Shown here: piece after piece, positions 47,173 through 58,631 of the stretch
How the letters are laid out: each line of letters opens with the position of its first letter
Position numbering within the stretch: position 1 is the first letter of the stretch
From: Linnemannia hyalina
Lineage: Eukaryota > Mortierellomycota > Mortierellomycetes > Mortierellales > Mortierellaceae
Direction of reading: 5' to 3'
Length of the DNA stretch: 64,000 nucleotides
NCBI GenBank assembly: GCA_019671135.1
Contig: JAHRHY010000011.1
Coordinates: 868,001-932,000 of the forward strand
Translations under genes and position numbers: made by a program
Notes under the pieces: generated by a model
Database searches by the model: none
What the model was told of the DNA's origin: nothing
Seen by the model: only the letters and a program-made list of their open reading frames with translations

Positions 47173-47609
47173 TTTCTTGAAAAAAGGAAAACAAAAAAAT
47201 AACAGTGGTAGGTTTGTGTAACCAATGACATCTTTAACGACTTTAGTGTTGAATTTTGTTGTTTTTTTTTTGTTGTGGGCTCAAGCCCTTTTGACATGAC
47301 ATCAGCCATTAATGCAGTGTGGTGGTGTTGCTTTTTTCCTTGGTCAGGGCCAGGGCCAAGGTTTGAGAGGAAGGGCCAGGGTCAGGGGTAGGCGTAATGA
47401 GTATCTGCTTTCATAGACAGCATTCTGGCGATGATGCGTGAATGATGTAAGACGATGACCGTTGGCCGGCCTCAACGAATATAAACATTTGGCGACGACT
47501 CGTTGGGTGTATATAAGCACCATCTTTGCCCATCATTTTTTATTCTGCACAACATTCCTCTTTCTCATTCTTCATCCTCATTTTTTCATTCTTTCCTCCA
47601 AAACAAAAT
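47173..47609. promoter_or_regulatory. intergenic promoter of the TMEM198-like gene
   Basis: 437 bp. Contains a G-rich stretch of repeated CAGGGC/AGGGCC words near 47342-47393 on the plus strand, a TATATAAG box, and a CT-rich leader before the next ATG. Confidence 0.5.
47510..47517 (+). promoter_or_regulatory. TATA box (TATATAAG)
   Basis: TATATAAG about 93 bp before the start codon of the multispan membrane protein gene, at normal spacing for a TATA-driven fungal promoter. Confidence 0.6.
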
Positions 47610-48554
47610 ATGTCTCTCTCCACGGCATCCTCCTTCTGGACATCAAGCTCCCTCCCGCGTCGGACCCGTCCCCGTCCCAGTCTCCTAAAATGCGGCCCCA
47701 TCTACTTAATGATGCTCCTCTCCCTCCTCCTCTCCCTTATGAACTCCGCCTTTACCCTCGCCGCCCCCATCGACAACGACAAGGACGACAACAATAACAT
47801 CCTGGACAGCGCCCGCGATGGGCCCTTCAACGTCACCATCCAAGCCGGGATCGCAGGCGCGATCCTCATCCTGGCCGGCTTCATCCTCTGCTTCTTTGGA
47901 TACCGCGTCTTCCATGTCACCATGTTCCTCATTGGATTCTATTTCTTTGGGAACTTGACCTATATCGGCATGGCGAACGGAGGCATCACGAATTCGACAC
48001 TCTTGTTGGCAGTTGCAGTTGGTGTTGGTGTCGTTGGTGGGTTGCTCCTGGTTTGCTGCTCCAAGCTGGGGGTTGCGGTCCTAGGTGCGTTGGCACTTTA
48101 TGCGTTGGGGCTTTGGATCTTGGGCTGGAAGTCTGGCGGGGTCATTACCTCATCCACCGGCCGGATCATCCTCCTCGTCGCTTTGGCAGTCGTCGGATTC
48201 ATCTTGGGACTCTTCCGCGAACGCGAAATGGTCATAATCGGCTCGGCCCTCGTCGGAGCCTATTCATTCGTGATTGGTGTCGACATGTTTGCCCATACCG
48301 GGTTCAAGGAACAGGCAGACCAGTTTATCAACTCCAAGAATACGATTGAGGAAGATTTCAAGAACCAATCGACGGGGTCGTATGCGCTGTTGGCGACTTT
48401 TATTGCCATGGCGGTTTTGGGGTTCTTGATCCAGTTTTGGGCTTTTGGAAGGAGGAGGGCGTTTAGGCCGGTGGCTGTTGCTCCTGCGCCTGCGACAAAT
48501 GTTGTTTATACGGAGAAGCCTAGTCGGTTTGGGTTCTTTAGACGTCGCCATTAA
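47610..48554 (+). CDS. TMEM198/DUF4203-like multispan membrane protein
   Basis: A single exon of 314 residues. A hydrophobic N-terminal segment (LMMLLSLLLSLMNSAFTLAA) looks like a signal peptide. A short Asp/Asn-rich extracellular stretch follows, then about seven membrane helices rich in Gly (AGIAGAILILAGFILCFFGY; VFHVTMFLIGFYFFG; LLLAVAVGVGVVGGLLLVCC). The repeat of Gly-rich helix pairs with FGYRVFH after the first helix resembles the TMEM198/TM7SF3-type domain (DUF4203). The cytosolic tail is short and basic, ending FGFFRRRH. Function in fungi is unknown to me. The start chosen gives the signal peptide; the longer open frame upstream begins without ATG support. Confidence 0.75.
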   Translation: MSLSTASSFWTSSSLPRRTRPRPSLLKCGPIYLMMLLSLLLSLMNSAFTLAAPIDNDKDDNNNILDSARDGPFNVTIQAGIAGAILILAGFILCFFGYRVFHVTMFLIGFYFFGNLTYIGMANGGITNSTLLLAVAVGVGVVGGLLLVCCSKLGVAVLGALALYALGLWILGWKSGGVITSSTGRIILLVALAVVGFILGLFREREMVIIGSALVGAYSFVIGVDMFAHTGFKEQADQFINSKNTIEEDFKNQSTGSYALLATFIAMAVLGFLIQFWAFGRRRAFRPVAVAPAPATNVVYTEKPSRFGFFRRRH

Positions 48555-48684
48555 GCAACCATTATCCTCTTTTTTTTTGTCATGTCCAGTCTCCCTTCCT
48601 TTATACCTTTTTCTTTCACACTATTTCATCTTCTTAATCCTTGTGTATATCAATATATAACAACAACTCCTTCCCCAGTAATGT

Positions 48685-48690
48685 AATAAA
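48685..48690 (+). terminator. poly(A) signal AATAAA
   Basis: AATAAA 130 bp after the stop of the TMEM198-like gene; a second copy lies about 27 bp further. The convergent TMEM223-like stop is at 48822. Confidence 0.4.
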
Positions 48691-48821
48691 CACCCACCCT
48701 CTTCTATCTTTCACGAAATAAAAATCAGCGCATTCAGTAAACATTTCTCGCTCTTCTCACTTCTCGTCAACGAAAAATTTAATACGTAAACTGTTCTTCT
48801 CATTCTACGACTTCAATCCTA

Positions 48822-50062
48822 TTAATAAGGGCGGTAAAAGACCTTATCCCAAAGCCCAGCATCCTTAAAGGTTCCACGACGATCAACAAAGAACGCCATC
48901 CTTTCCTTCTTGGATCCAAGCATAATATGCGCACTGCTACCCTCCTTGACTGGCGAGGTACCTTGGGGTCCGACATTTGTCACGAGCTGCTGACGGCACT
49001 GCATGTCCTGGATCGGGTAACTTCTGTGGTAGCCATGAGGGAATTTCCGGCCAGTGTCGATCCTGATCTGAGTGCCTCCCCTCAAAAACGTCAGCCTTGT
49101 CACGTATCTAATTGTCAAGATGTCATATCATTGTTAGCAAAACTAAAAAAAAAAATTCACTTTGCATATAAAGGCCCATTCTGTACGCGAAAAAAGAAAG
49201 TCCCGAATCGATAGTTACCTCCATGGAATGGCACAGATTCCAAAGGCAATAACCAGCCCTGTACCAACCAAGCCCGCCGAGATAATAATCCTGGTCCTCA
49301 ACGGCGCCAACGGCACCTCTGTCGATTCAATCCCCTCAGTTCCGGGAAGGGGCAATGGTGGAGGTGGAGGTTGGGTGGCCGAGAACATGGGGTTGTCGGT
49401 GTAGTGTGTAAAGGCGTACTGGGCAATGTTTCCCCAAAAGATCAATTGGAGTCCTGCAGTCGCGTAGGCTAGCCAGAAGGTCTTGCGGAGTGTCTCTGGC
49501 GGCTCATAGAAGATGACGTCTCTATTTTGTCAGAGGTAGTAAAAATGTTTGTAAGAACCTTGTAATTTTTGTTTGATTCGAGTAGCATTTGAACCTCGGG
49601 CATCTCCAATTGAATCCACGATGGTCTTTGCATTGAACGCTGTTCCTCTGTTCTTATCCCGACAGCAACAAAATAAAGACGTAACAAGGCGAGGATGATG
49701 GGAACGTACTGTTTGGCGCACATCTCGGCCAAAGTACGCGAGAAATTAGTAGCAGATCCAGCTGTCTTCCTGATCTTGGACGCTGATTCCCTTGCAGCAA
49801 CAGTCGCAGTATTCGCAGAAGAGGTAGTCCCTGTGGCGAGGGATGAGGGCGAGAGGACGGCACTCTTGCTCTTGGAATCCGGGTGTGAGTACTTGAAGGG
49901 CGACGATTTTTTACTACTGTTGCTACCCTTTGCTGCTGCTGAGGCGTAGAAGCGGAGTGTCGTGGTGTATGTTGGCGGTGTTGAGTTGACATGGCACCAT
50001 AGTGATGTAGGTGTCCTCCTGAAGCAGTGGGCTGTTGGAATGAGGCGTTGGATCCTTTGCAT
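48822..50062 (-). CDS. TMEM223-like mitochondrial inner-membrane protein
   Basis: Exons 50062-49710, 49521-49219 and 49107-48822 join in phase to 313 residues. The N-terminus (MQRIQRLIPTAHCFRRTPTS) is Arg-rich without acids, a probable mitochondrial presequence, followed by a long Ser/Ala/Lys linker. The TMEM223 domain begins DVIFYEPPETLRKTFWLAYA with one membrane helix (GLQLIFWGNIAQYAF). A Pro-rich loop and a second helix (ISAGLVGTGLVIAFGICAIP) follow. The conserved C-terminal part is YVTRLTFLRGGTQIRI ... AFFVDRRGTFKDAGLWDKV. Human TMEM223 supports mitochondrial COX1 translation and complex IV assembly; that role is inferred here. Confidence 0.82.
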
Positions 50063-51696
50063 GGTCGAAAAAGTTGGAAATGAATAAATGGAGAAGAAGC
50101 TGATCGGGAACGAGCGCGACTTTTTTTTCTACTCCGAGAAATGCAGCAAAGGCAACTTGCACGTGATGTGTAGCTCCAATAAAACCAACCGTAGAAATTT
50201 GCATATCCACCTGGGCAATCTTTAGAGGGAAAGGGTCTGTGTTTCAAGATGATCCCACCTACGGCGGATATGGCCTCGAGACGCGGTCATACTCGGGGGT
50301 GTGCGGCGTAAGGATAGGCCACTCCTCATTACTTGTCACCTTAGGCTGCTGTAGCCAATTCGCTCCTGTTGATTTTCTCTTCTCCATCCGCTTTAAAAAA
50401 TAAAACCCTCAGCAATAACATCGATGACAACAGCATGCACTGACCACCCTAACAAGAAAAAAAAGATCCCTACCATTTCCGTCATGTAAGCATCTTTTCC
50501 ATCTCCATTTCTCCCACGCCAACTCTCTCGGCTGCCCTTCCCGCCCTTCCCGCCCTCGCTTCCCTTCTATGATCTCCACAATACAGGTGATATGAAGTGA
50601 TAACCTTAAGCGAAAAAGGTAAACACACTTATCTCGATAATCGCGCTTCTTTGCTCTTCTTCTCTCTTTGAACCGTCAAGGTTCAAGAACAAACAAAACC
50701 TTTTTTGAAGCAAAACAAAAAACTGGGGAAGGAGGAAGATAATGGGATTCGAGTCCTACTAACTCATCATTACACCTACGACGGCTAACCCGGGTGCAAT
50801 GTTCCATGTTGTTCAGCTGTCCGTCTCGGGTGGACTGGACACCTCTATCCTCCACATTTGGACCAGTCTTTTCACAATTGAACTCGGAGAAAACCTGTTT
50901 GGGCAGTTCTCCTTGTGTCTTTTCTGTCTAGCGTCATGAAGGATAGAGTTACTATTCGGCGGATAAATTGAAAGCCTTTCGTTCATTGGCAGACGATACC
51001 ATATCTCCTAAACCTTTTGTTTGTTTTTGTTAGGAAGATGAAAGATGGTGGTCACTTGTGTTTATGGGGAAAGGGTCGGTTGCTCGTCTACGAGTTATGT
51101 TTACCAATGCCAACAATTCGTCGCGGTAAGTTATAGGAGAGCATGTTGGACAATGATCCCTGTCCTCTTATTCCTCGATACTCACCCCTATTGATTCAAT
51201 AAACACACTAAGGCAGAAAGTGGAAACAGGCAGACCGACAGCATCAAAAAAAAATGCCGCCCTACTTCTCCTTTGTTCCCTTGTTTGCAAATGACACGAA
51301 CTGGGGAGCATGGTTTTACGACAGCAAGAGACAGAAAGACAAGAGACATCAATAAACAATTATGGGAGAAGAGAGGGAGAAAGAGAGAGCGCGGCGTCAC
51401 TGTTTCTACGTGAGGTGGCCCGGATGACAGCGCACACAAAAACACGACGCACATACACGAGCACAAGCGCACTTTTTTCTCTTTTTAGTCCCCTTCTTTT
51501 CCTACTTTCTCCTCTTCTCTTTCTTCTCTTCTCTTTTATGTTTTATGTTTTATGTGTTGTGTTGTTACTCAAAACTACCACTACTCCTACCACAATTATC
51601 CCTTCGCCCCTACCTCGCCTCAAATAGCCAATTAAAGCTTCTCCTCACCTTCAACCTCACTTGCAACAAAGAACTACAGCAAGTAAAAGTACAGCC
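50063..51696. promoter_or_regulatory. divergent intergenic region TMEM223-like / GALE
   Basis: 1.63 kb. No gene or tRNA is recognisable, although some short open frames occur near 51170-51630. CT-rich sequence from 51470 to 51600 precedes the epimerase first exon. Confidence 0.45.
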
Positions 51697-53996
51697 ATGC
51701 CTATGACTCCCCTCTACAACCCTAAGCCAGGTTAGCAATTGTTGTTCCTCCCTTTCTCCTTTTTGATACTTATTTCTGTTCAGAGACTCCGTTCCTCATG
51801 TTGTGTTCCTCGTTGAGTGTGTTCCAGGATATTGGTCATGCAGGCCCACTCAGCAACCAGCCTTGAATCTCCAAAAGAATATTTTTTTCAGTGTATTTGG
51901 GTGGTTGAAGAGAGCAGAGAAAGGAAAAAAAAGGCGTTGAACACGAATGAAAGTGAAGGGAGCAAACCCACATTTTTTTTGTTTGTTGTTGTGCTTGAAC
52001 AAGAATGGGAATGAGTAATAATGCCGCATAGGGATAGGGAAGGGAGCGGAATGAAGGAGCGCAGAGGGGGCGCATTATTGGGTTTGATGGTTGCACAAAG
52101 AGACGGAGAGCATTTCAGCCAACATCATCGTTATGGTCGTTGTTGTTGCCGTCATCGTCATTCGCATATGTGCACACACCCGAGCACAAAGCAATGGAAA
52201 AGAACACACAGACATCCGCATTCCCTTGAAATAATTTTGGAGAAAGAAGCAGCGAAGGGCATAACCCCCGGTAATATTAATAAGAACAACGTGGAAGTAG
52301 CCGGAAGGAAGGAAGGAGAGAGAGAGAGAGGACTGAGTGTCTGTGTGTCTGAATGTATGGACACAAAGGACGAGTGCGGAGCGAACTCTTCGATATTCAT
52401 TCTCCACTGAGCCCTGCATTAACGCCCAATCCAATCGAACACTCTTACATCATTTCTTCCCTCTTCTTCTTGCTCACCCACTCTTATTCTTGTCTTTCTT
52501 CTTTTCTCTTTTCTTTTTCATTCGTCACTCACCCATTTTTCTCATTCATTCTTCTCATTCATTCACTCTCTTCACTCATTCATTTCACTCTCACTACCAC
52601 CACCGCTTTAACCACTACCACCCACTACTGCCGCCACTTCTTTACCCTCTCCTTTCGTTCCCGCCAATTTTTCCTTTCTACAGGAACCCTCAGTACTCAC
52701 AACGAAGAACAGACACCGATGACTGTCTCCCACCGCACCCAACAAAACAACACTTACAACCAACAGGAAACCATTCTGGTGACAGGAGGCGCCGGCTTCA
52801 TCGGCTCGCACACCGTCGTTCAGCTCCTCAACCTCGGCAAACATCTCGTCATCGTCGACAACCTCTGCAACTCCTTCGAGGAATCCCTTCATAGAGCCCA
52901 GGCGCTCGCAGACAACCCGACCGGCTCTCTCGTCTTCCACAAGGTCGATCTCCTCGACGGTATCGCCCTCGAAGCCGTCTTCAAGCTCTATAACTTCTCG
53001 GCCTGTATTCATTTCGCTGGCCTCAAGGCCGTCGGGGAGTCGTCCCAGATCCCTCTCGGCTACTACCAGACCAACATCACCGGTACCCTCAACCTCGTCC
53101 AGCTCCTCCAAAAATACAACTGCCGGAACCTGATCTTTTCTTCCTCAGCGACTGTCTATGGACTCCCAACCTCGGATGCTCCGCTCAAAGAGGATGCCCC
53201 CACAGGAGCCATGAACCCTTACGGTCGGACCAAGTTGTATATCGAGCAGATCCTGGGGGACACAGCTGAGAGCGAAGCAGGACAATGGAACATCATCCTG
53301 CTCCGATATTTTAACCCTGTCGGCGCACACGAGTCTGGCAGGATTGGTGAAGATCCTAACGGTACTCCCAACAACCTCATGCCATATGTTGCGCAGGTCG
53401 CTATCGGGCGCAGACCTATCATCAATGTCTATGGCAACGATTACAACACCAGGGACGGCACCGGCGTTCGGGACTATATTCACATCCAGGATCTCGCACG
53501 AGGCCATGTTGCAGCTTTGGCCAAGATCGAGACGGTTCTGCGGTCTGATACATCCCTGGGGTGTGTCCCATACAACCTCGGCACAGGATCAGGATACTCG
53601 GTCAAGGAGATGATTCACAGTATGGGCAAGGCTGTAGGCCACGATCTGCCATTCAGAGTCATTGGACGGCGGCCGGGCGATGTGGCTAGTGTGATTGCAG
53701 ACCCAGGACTAGCAGCCAAGGAGTTGGGATGGAAGGCAGAAAAGTCGTTGGAGGATATGTGTCAGGATCTCTGGAGGTGGCAAACACTGAACCCAGAGGG
53801 CTACGCAACTTCCTCAACGACCACATCTACCACCACACATACACCACAAGTCATCACATTACCTACCATTCCTGGAAAGCACACCAGCGTCGATGGCCGT
53901 TCGACCCCACCTTTTCAACTCTCGTCGGCATTCTCACCAGTTAATTCGCCAGCACCTGAACCTGCTTTAAGAAAAACAGGGCGTACCGCCATCTAA
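51697..53996 (+). CDS. GALE: UDP-glucose 4-epimerase (epimerase domain only)
   Basis: Interconverts UDP-glucose and UDP-galactose with tightly bound NAD in the Leloir pathway. Proposed exons are 51697-51730 and 52684-53996, in phase, giving 448 residues. The first exon encodes 11 residues and its donor (G|GTTAGC) is followed by a 953-nt intron. The alternative is to start at 52719 with no loss of domain. The Rossmann GGAGFIGS motif is at about 46-53, DNLCNSFEES follows, the catalytic Ser lies in SSSATVYG, and YGRTK (Tyr191, Lys195) is the active-site pair. RYFNPVGAHESGRIGEDP is exact for the family. No aldose 1-epimerase (mutarotase) domain is fused, unlike yeast Gal10. The last ~65 residues are a Ser/Thr-rich tail not found in the family core. 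An AATAAA lies 45 bp after the stop. Confidence 0.92.
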
Positions 53997-54952
53997 GTCC
54001 CTCCACTCTTTTAGCTTGCTTTTAGTTCTCTTTACGCCATCTAATAAAACACCAAGTTAGCATTAGTTTCCCCCCCTCTTTCTCTCCTGTGCTAGTGATG
54101 GCTGTTGACGCCGCCTTTTTTTTCACTCCAACTAGGAATGTCTTTTTGGATGTTCAAGATAAGCTGAAGGGAAAAAGAACGGTCGCGCTCCCTTCCACCT
54201 CCCTCCTCATGCACCTCTCCTTCCCTTTGTTCCTCATTCATTCCAGAAAAAGTTTCAATGTCACATACCTCCTAGACCCTTGCAGTTCCCACTTTCCAAT
54301 ATCCATTCTTTCTGTGAGCTTCCTCAACCGCTTCCAAAGGCCTTTTGATGGTGGTGGTGGTGGCGGCACTTCCTAAAGATCATTGATAGCAATGGAGGAG
54401 AGGCTACAGAGTATGACTCGAACGAGGACTCTGGAGCCTGAGCATATGACATGCGCCGATTTTGTCGGGGGAGGGGTGCGCAGAGCCTCTAAATGGACCC
54501 GGCAAAAGAAGATCCTGGCGGGGGTACTGGAAAAGCTCACCAACTCGGCCGAATGCAAAGGTCACTGCTGATCGGAAAAGGGATGTAGAGCTTTGCGCGG
54601 TGAGACGCGGCAGGGGGGGAGGGGGGGCGGCGACAGCCAAATATCAGAATCGAGGCCCTCAAAGACGGAGTACGCTTCTGCATTACAAAAAAGACGACCA
54701 GAATCTGGAAGTGGACAGTTCTGACGAGGTATCAAAAGCAATGTTATCAAGTCTTGGTTCTGCTGGCGAGAGAAAGACTTTCACGTCGCACAATAAAAAA
54801 GTATCTCGGACTTTTTTTTTTTTCTTGCGTCTGTTTTACTCCCAAGAATGAAAGAGATGCTGGGTGTAGGTTTTTTCAGAGACTGCACTGATGCATGTGT
54901 TTTCGTTCTCGACGTATGATTTGTGTCTTTTATTACGAAAAAAAACCCCCCG
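53997..54952. other. convergent 3' region GALE / EXO70
   Basis: 956 bp between convergent stops, longer than other convergent gaps here. Short open frames near 54380-54850 contain no recognisable motif. G runs near 54610-54625 and a T run near 54813. Confidence 0.45.
54041..54046 (+). terminator. poly(A) signal AATAAA of GALE
   Basis: AATAAA 45 bp downstream of the epimerase stop codon. Confidence 0.5.
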
Positions 54953-57900
54953 TTACGACGCCGTAAAGAACTGGTGGACCATATCCTTGATCATCGACAC
55001 ATCGTACCGAATGTACTTTTGCGCATTCTTGGTAAACTCCATCGTGCCATGCCCACCCGAGGACGAGGCATACTTTGTCAAGAACTTGTCGTACATCGGG
55101 ATCATGATCTGGTTGACATCCTTCAGAACCATGGTCCGGAGATCCATATCCGGGATAGAGTACTGCTTCTGTGCCTTCCAGAGTTCATCAAAGTCGTGGT
55201 TGAAGTTCTTGAACTTGTCCTTGACCATCTGACGCTGACTCGAGTTCAGAACCTGTTGGAGACCTCCGTCCTGGACATAGGTCACATCCATTAGGTGCTC
55301 GACACAGCCCTTCCAGTTGTCCTGGTACAGATCAACGTTCTGTTTCAGGGGTCGCTCGTACACTGCAGAGGTGAGGCTGTTGGGTGGTGCGTTTCCGGCG
55401 TCCGGTCCATTAATGACTTCCAAGAGTCCTGGCGTCGTGCGAACTGATTTAGAGATGTAGAAGTAGTTGTTGAGCAGGAACAGCTGGGTCAAAGACTGAC
55501 CCTTCTTGTAGAACCTCGATTTCGCGTCAATGTTCTGCACTAATGCCTCTAACACGTCCGCTATTATGGTGGGTCAAACAAAAACAAAAAACCTCGTGGG
55601 TTAGCCTCGGGGATGAACAAGGTCGCCCTCACACAATGCCAATATATCGCCTCACTGAACAAAATGGTAGCCTACCAAAGTAGTGCTGCAAGACAACGCT
55701 CCGTCCAGATCGTCCAGCAGCCTGGGAGCGGCGGTTCTGCGATGCTCCGCTTTCAGGGTTGTTCCAGTTGCCATCGCCCATCTGATTAAGAATCGGCTCG
55801 ACCGTTTGTTGATATGCCATCAAGCGCTTCATGTAGTTGAGGGTCTATGTCAAAATATACGCGATTCATGGTTAGTTTCTCTACTACACGTAATGAACAA
55901 ATGTGCCCTTCGTCCATCCACTGCGCTCCACATATCCTTACATCTGAAGTGAGTTGATGAACTGTTCCGTCCAATGGCATGGCTTGGTACTTGGGGTTAT
56001 TATGGTTCTAAGAATATGACGTAATAATAACATTAGTGTCAGTCCCATGGTCGTTCCTCTGTTAGTCTCAGTCTGTTAGTCTTGTGCTGCGGAGCCGCCG
56101 AACGTACCTTTAGTTCCCCGAGAAAGTCGATAAATGTCTTCATGGCTGCCGCCTTGAACACCTTGAGCAGCTCTACTGCATCGTTCTCTTTCTGTCTTCT
56201 CGCCAACTATTGGAGACGGTCATAAATAAAAGGTTAGGCATTAGTTGGAGCACAGCGTGTGTAGTGATAGCCAAGGTATATCCCAATTCCGTCCAAGTGT
56301 ACGTACTCCAAAGACGCTCTCAAAGGTAGTCATGCTGGTCTCCAGGGTCTCGATCACGTCAAACAGAATGCCAACCTCGGATGTATAGGTCTTTCGGACT
56401 CTGCGCGTGATTGTCCGTCCTGTCTCGACCCATTGCTCAATTGGAGGCATAATTGATCCCATGAAAGCCAAACTTAACAGCTTGGGGTCCAATAATGTGT
56501 CGGCCAAATCAGCTTCGTTCTGGATGTATTGCAGACAAATAAGAGATCATAGGTGAGTCAAAGAGCTTCGATTTCCAGATGCATTCACAGATCGATACCG
56601 TCAAGACTCCAATCAATCAATTACCCTGCAAAGCTTGAGAAGGGAGGCGGTATAGGGGATGAAAGGTGAGGAGCCCTTGTCGTAAACGCCTCTGAGCTCA
56701 ACCAGGGATGACTGGTTGAGTGGCGTCAGAGACTTGATCATGCTGTTAGCTCTGATCTCGCAATAGGACTTCAAATATCCTGTTGGTGTCGCATTGGGAT
56801 CCAGGTCGATATCAGCAAGACTCTTGGCGATGGTCACCAAGGTCTGAACGGCGCCTTGGGGGAAGGGCGGGATATCCTTGCGGTCTGACGATGTAACAAT
56901 TTTGAGGTCCAGGGGCTGGCTATTTTGCAACAGCAGCTTCTTGAAGAGATCATCCAGTTGTCCAGCTGCGATTTTGAGGCTCCGTTTCTGTTTAGCGATT
57001 TGAGCAATGCAGTGAGCGATGAAAAAAAAAATGTTAGTCGCGGTTCAATTCTAACCCCTTTGTCTAGCATGTACTCTGTCAATTTTTACTTTATGCGTGC
57101 ATCCAACCAAGAGGATCATGGTAGCAGTCTACAAACTCAAAACGAGTGGAGGAGATCCAATGTTTCATCACTAACTTACCAGCTGCTGTACCACTCGATC
57201 GCCAGCCTTGAGATTGACAGAGCTCATGGCTCGAAGAGACTCCCGTATCCGCCCAATTGACTGGAGGTACGATTGCAAGTCCTGATCGGACAAGGGTCGG
57301 GTCACTATGGCTTCCTCCCTCGAAGCCAGGTCAAAGTAAGAAAGGATCGCTTCTAATGCCGCCACCGTCTGGTTCATGTCTACAACAAGTGGAATAAAAT
57401 GGAATTATGAATACCTATCACACGCATTTGAAAGGTACCTCTGCCAAGGTACGTTTCCGTTCATTCCTGCAGCTGTCATTTTGAAACGTACTTCCTGCGA
57501 GCCGTGTAAGGCTCTGGGTTGACTTGTGGATGGGCATAACTGATGTCTCCAGACTTGCCAGCCGAGTGTCGAATGAGTTGAGAATATTCACCTGTTTGTC
57601 GAAAGGAAAACGGGGGCAGAGTATGTTAAATGAAAGCTCATCCGAGTGTTGTGTCCTGAGTGCCTCATCACTTTCAGCTTATGAATAAAAACAAGATCTC
57701 CCATTTGCTTGCCATTTTTGTGGAGACGGTATTGGTCTTGTCCAGGTTTGTCACCAGTCCATCGAGCTCCGCGACTTCCTCATCGAGGAACGTCTTGTTG
57801 TCCCGGGTACTATCATTGTTCAAACAACGAGCAAGGAGTAAGAGGACGAATGAGTATGACAGCAACATGAGACCATCTATGAGACCACCGAGACCATCGA

Positions 57901-57960
57901 CAAGTTGTGTTGCTTGGTTGTTTTGTCGGCTTGAACCCACCCCTCGGACGCGATAGCCAT
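54953..57960 (-). CDS. EXO70: exocyst complex subunit Exo70
   Basis: Binds PI(4,5)P2 and Rho GTPases and tethers secretory vesicles to the plasma membrane, for example at hyphal tips. Ten exons (57960-57941, 57809-57713, 57591-57492, 57379-57180, 56987-56625, 56519-56307, 56206-56108, 56007-55942, 55844-55676, 55560-54953) join in phase to 644 residues, like yeast (623) and human (653). Family segments: FLDEEVAELDGLVTNLDKTN at the N-terminus, LETSVMPIHKSTQSLTRLAG, SPFIPYTASLLKLC, a GILFDVIETLE helix, KYQAMPLDGTVHQLTSD, and the basic C-terminal domain (LLNNYFYISKSVRTTPGLLE; YVSMIKDMVHQFF-like end). The second intron must use a GC donor to keep the conserved STKM-VNILNSFDTRL joint. This is the most intron-rich gene in the window. 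Confidence 0.94.
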
Positions 57961-58372
57961 GTTGTTGTTGTGCGAGTTTCCTGTATATGTTGTTCTTGGA
58001 CGGGTGTTTGAGTATTCGTGAGTGGACCGTGGGTGGGCTTGAGTTTATCCTTTCCAAGGCCTTTATTCCTGTTCAACGTGGAGTTGGAGCGGAGTTGTGA
58101 GTCGAGTCCAGGTGTTGTTGGTTGTGTTGTCGGGTGTCCGAGATGACTTGGTTGTTAACGGAAGATGGAAGATGGCCGAGTGAATGAAGGAAAAGGAGAA
58201 AGAAGAAAGAACACGGAAGGAGGTAAGAAGTGAGGGAAAGACGGAAAAGAAAAGGAAGCGGGAAGTGGAAGGAGAAGAGAGAAGAGAGCGTGAAAACCTA
58301 ATATAAAAGACGAAATTAAGCGTACAAGGTAATTGAACTGAATGGTCCCGCAGGACCACTCATACCTCCCAG

Positions 58373-58374
<2 letters not shown>

Positions 58375-58408
<34 letters not shown>
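58375..58408. repeat. (GT)17 microsatellite
   Basis: Seventeen uninterrupted GT units in the EXO70 upstream region. Confidence 0.92.
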
Positions 58409-58411
<3 letters not shown>

Positions 58412-58617
58412 CAAGGGGGTTCAGAATGAATGGGGCCCTGTCCCTTTGACTCCATCGTATCGTGTCTGTTTTACTGCTCACACTGACCCAACTGAACGCT
58501 ATCTTCTTAGGCGCGTTATATTGTACGAATATCGACCAGAGAAAACAAAAAGGTATCTGCAGCCAAGGTGGCATGCACCATTGGATGCAAGGAGGCAGAC
58601 TTGATCCCAGACATTAG

Positions 58618-58631
58618 GGATCCCGGGATCC
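58618..58631. promoter_or_regulatory. 14-bp perfect palindrome GGATCCCGGGATCC
   Basis: A perfect inverted repeat in the shared upstream region of EXO70 and the WD40 gene, inside a cluster of six GATC words. A homodimer-binding site is possible but unproven. Confidence 0.35.

Noticed and set aside
50740..50830. Possible tRNA, because GATTCGAGTCC resembles a T-loop
   Set aside because: The flanking 5-nt arms do not pair and no D-arm, anticodon arm or acceptor stem can be drawn.
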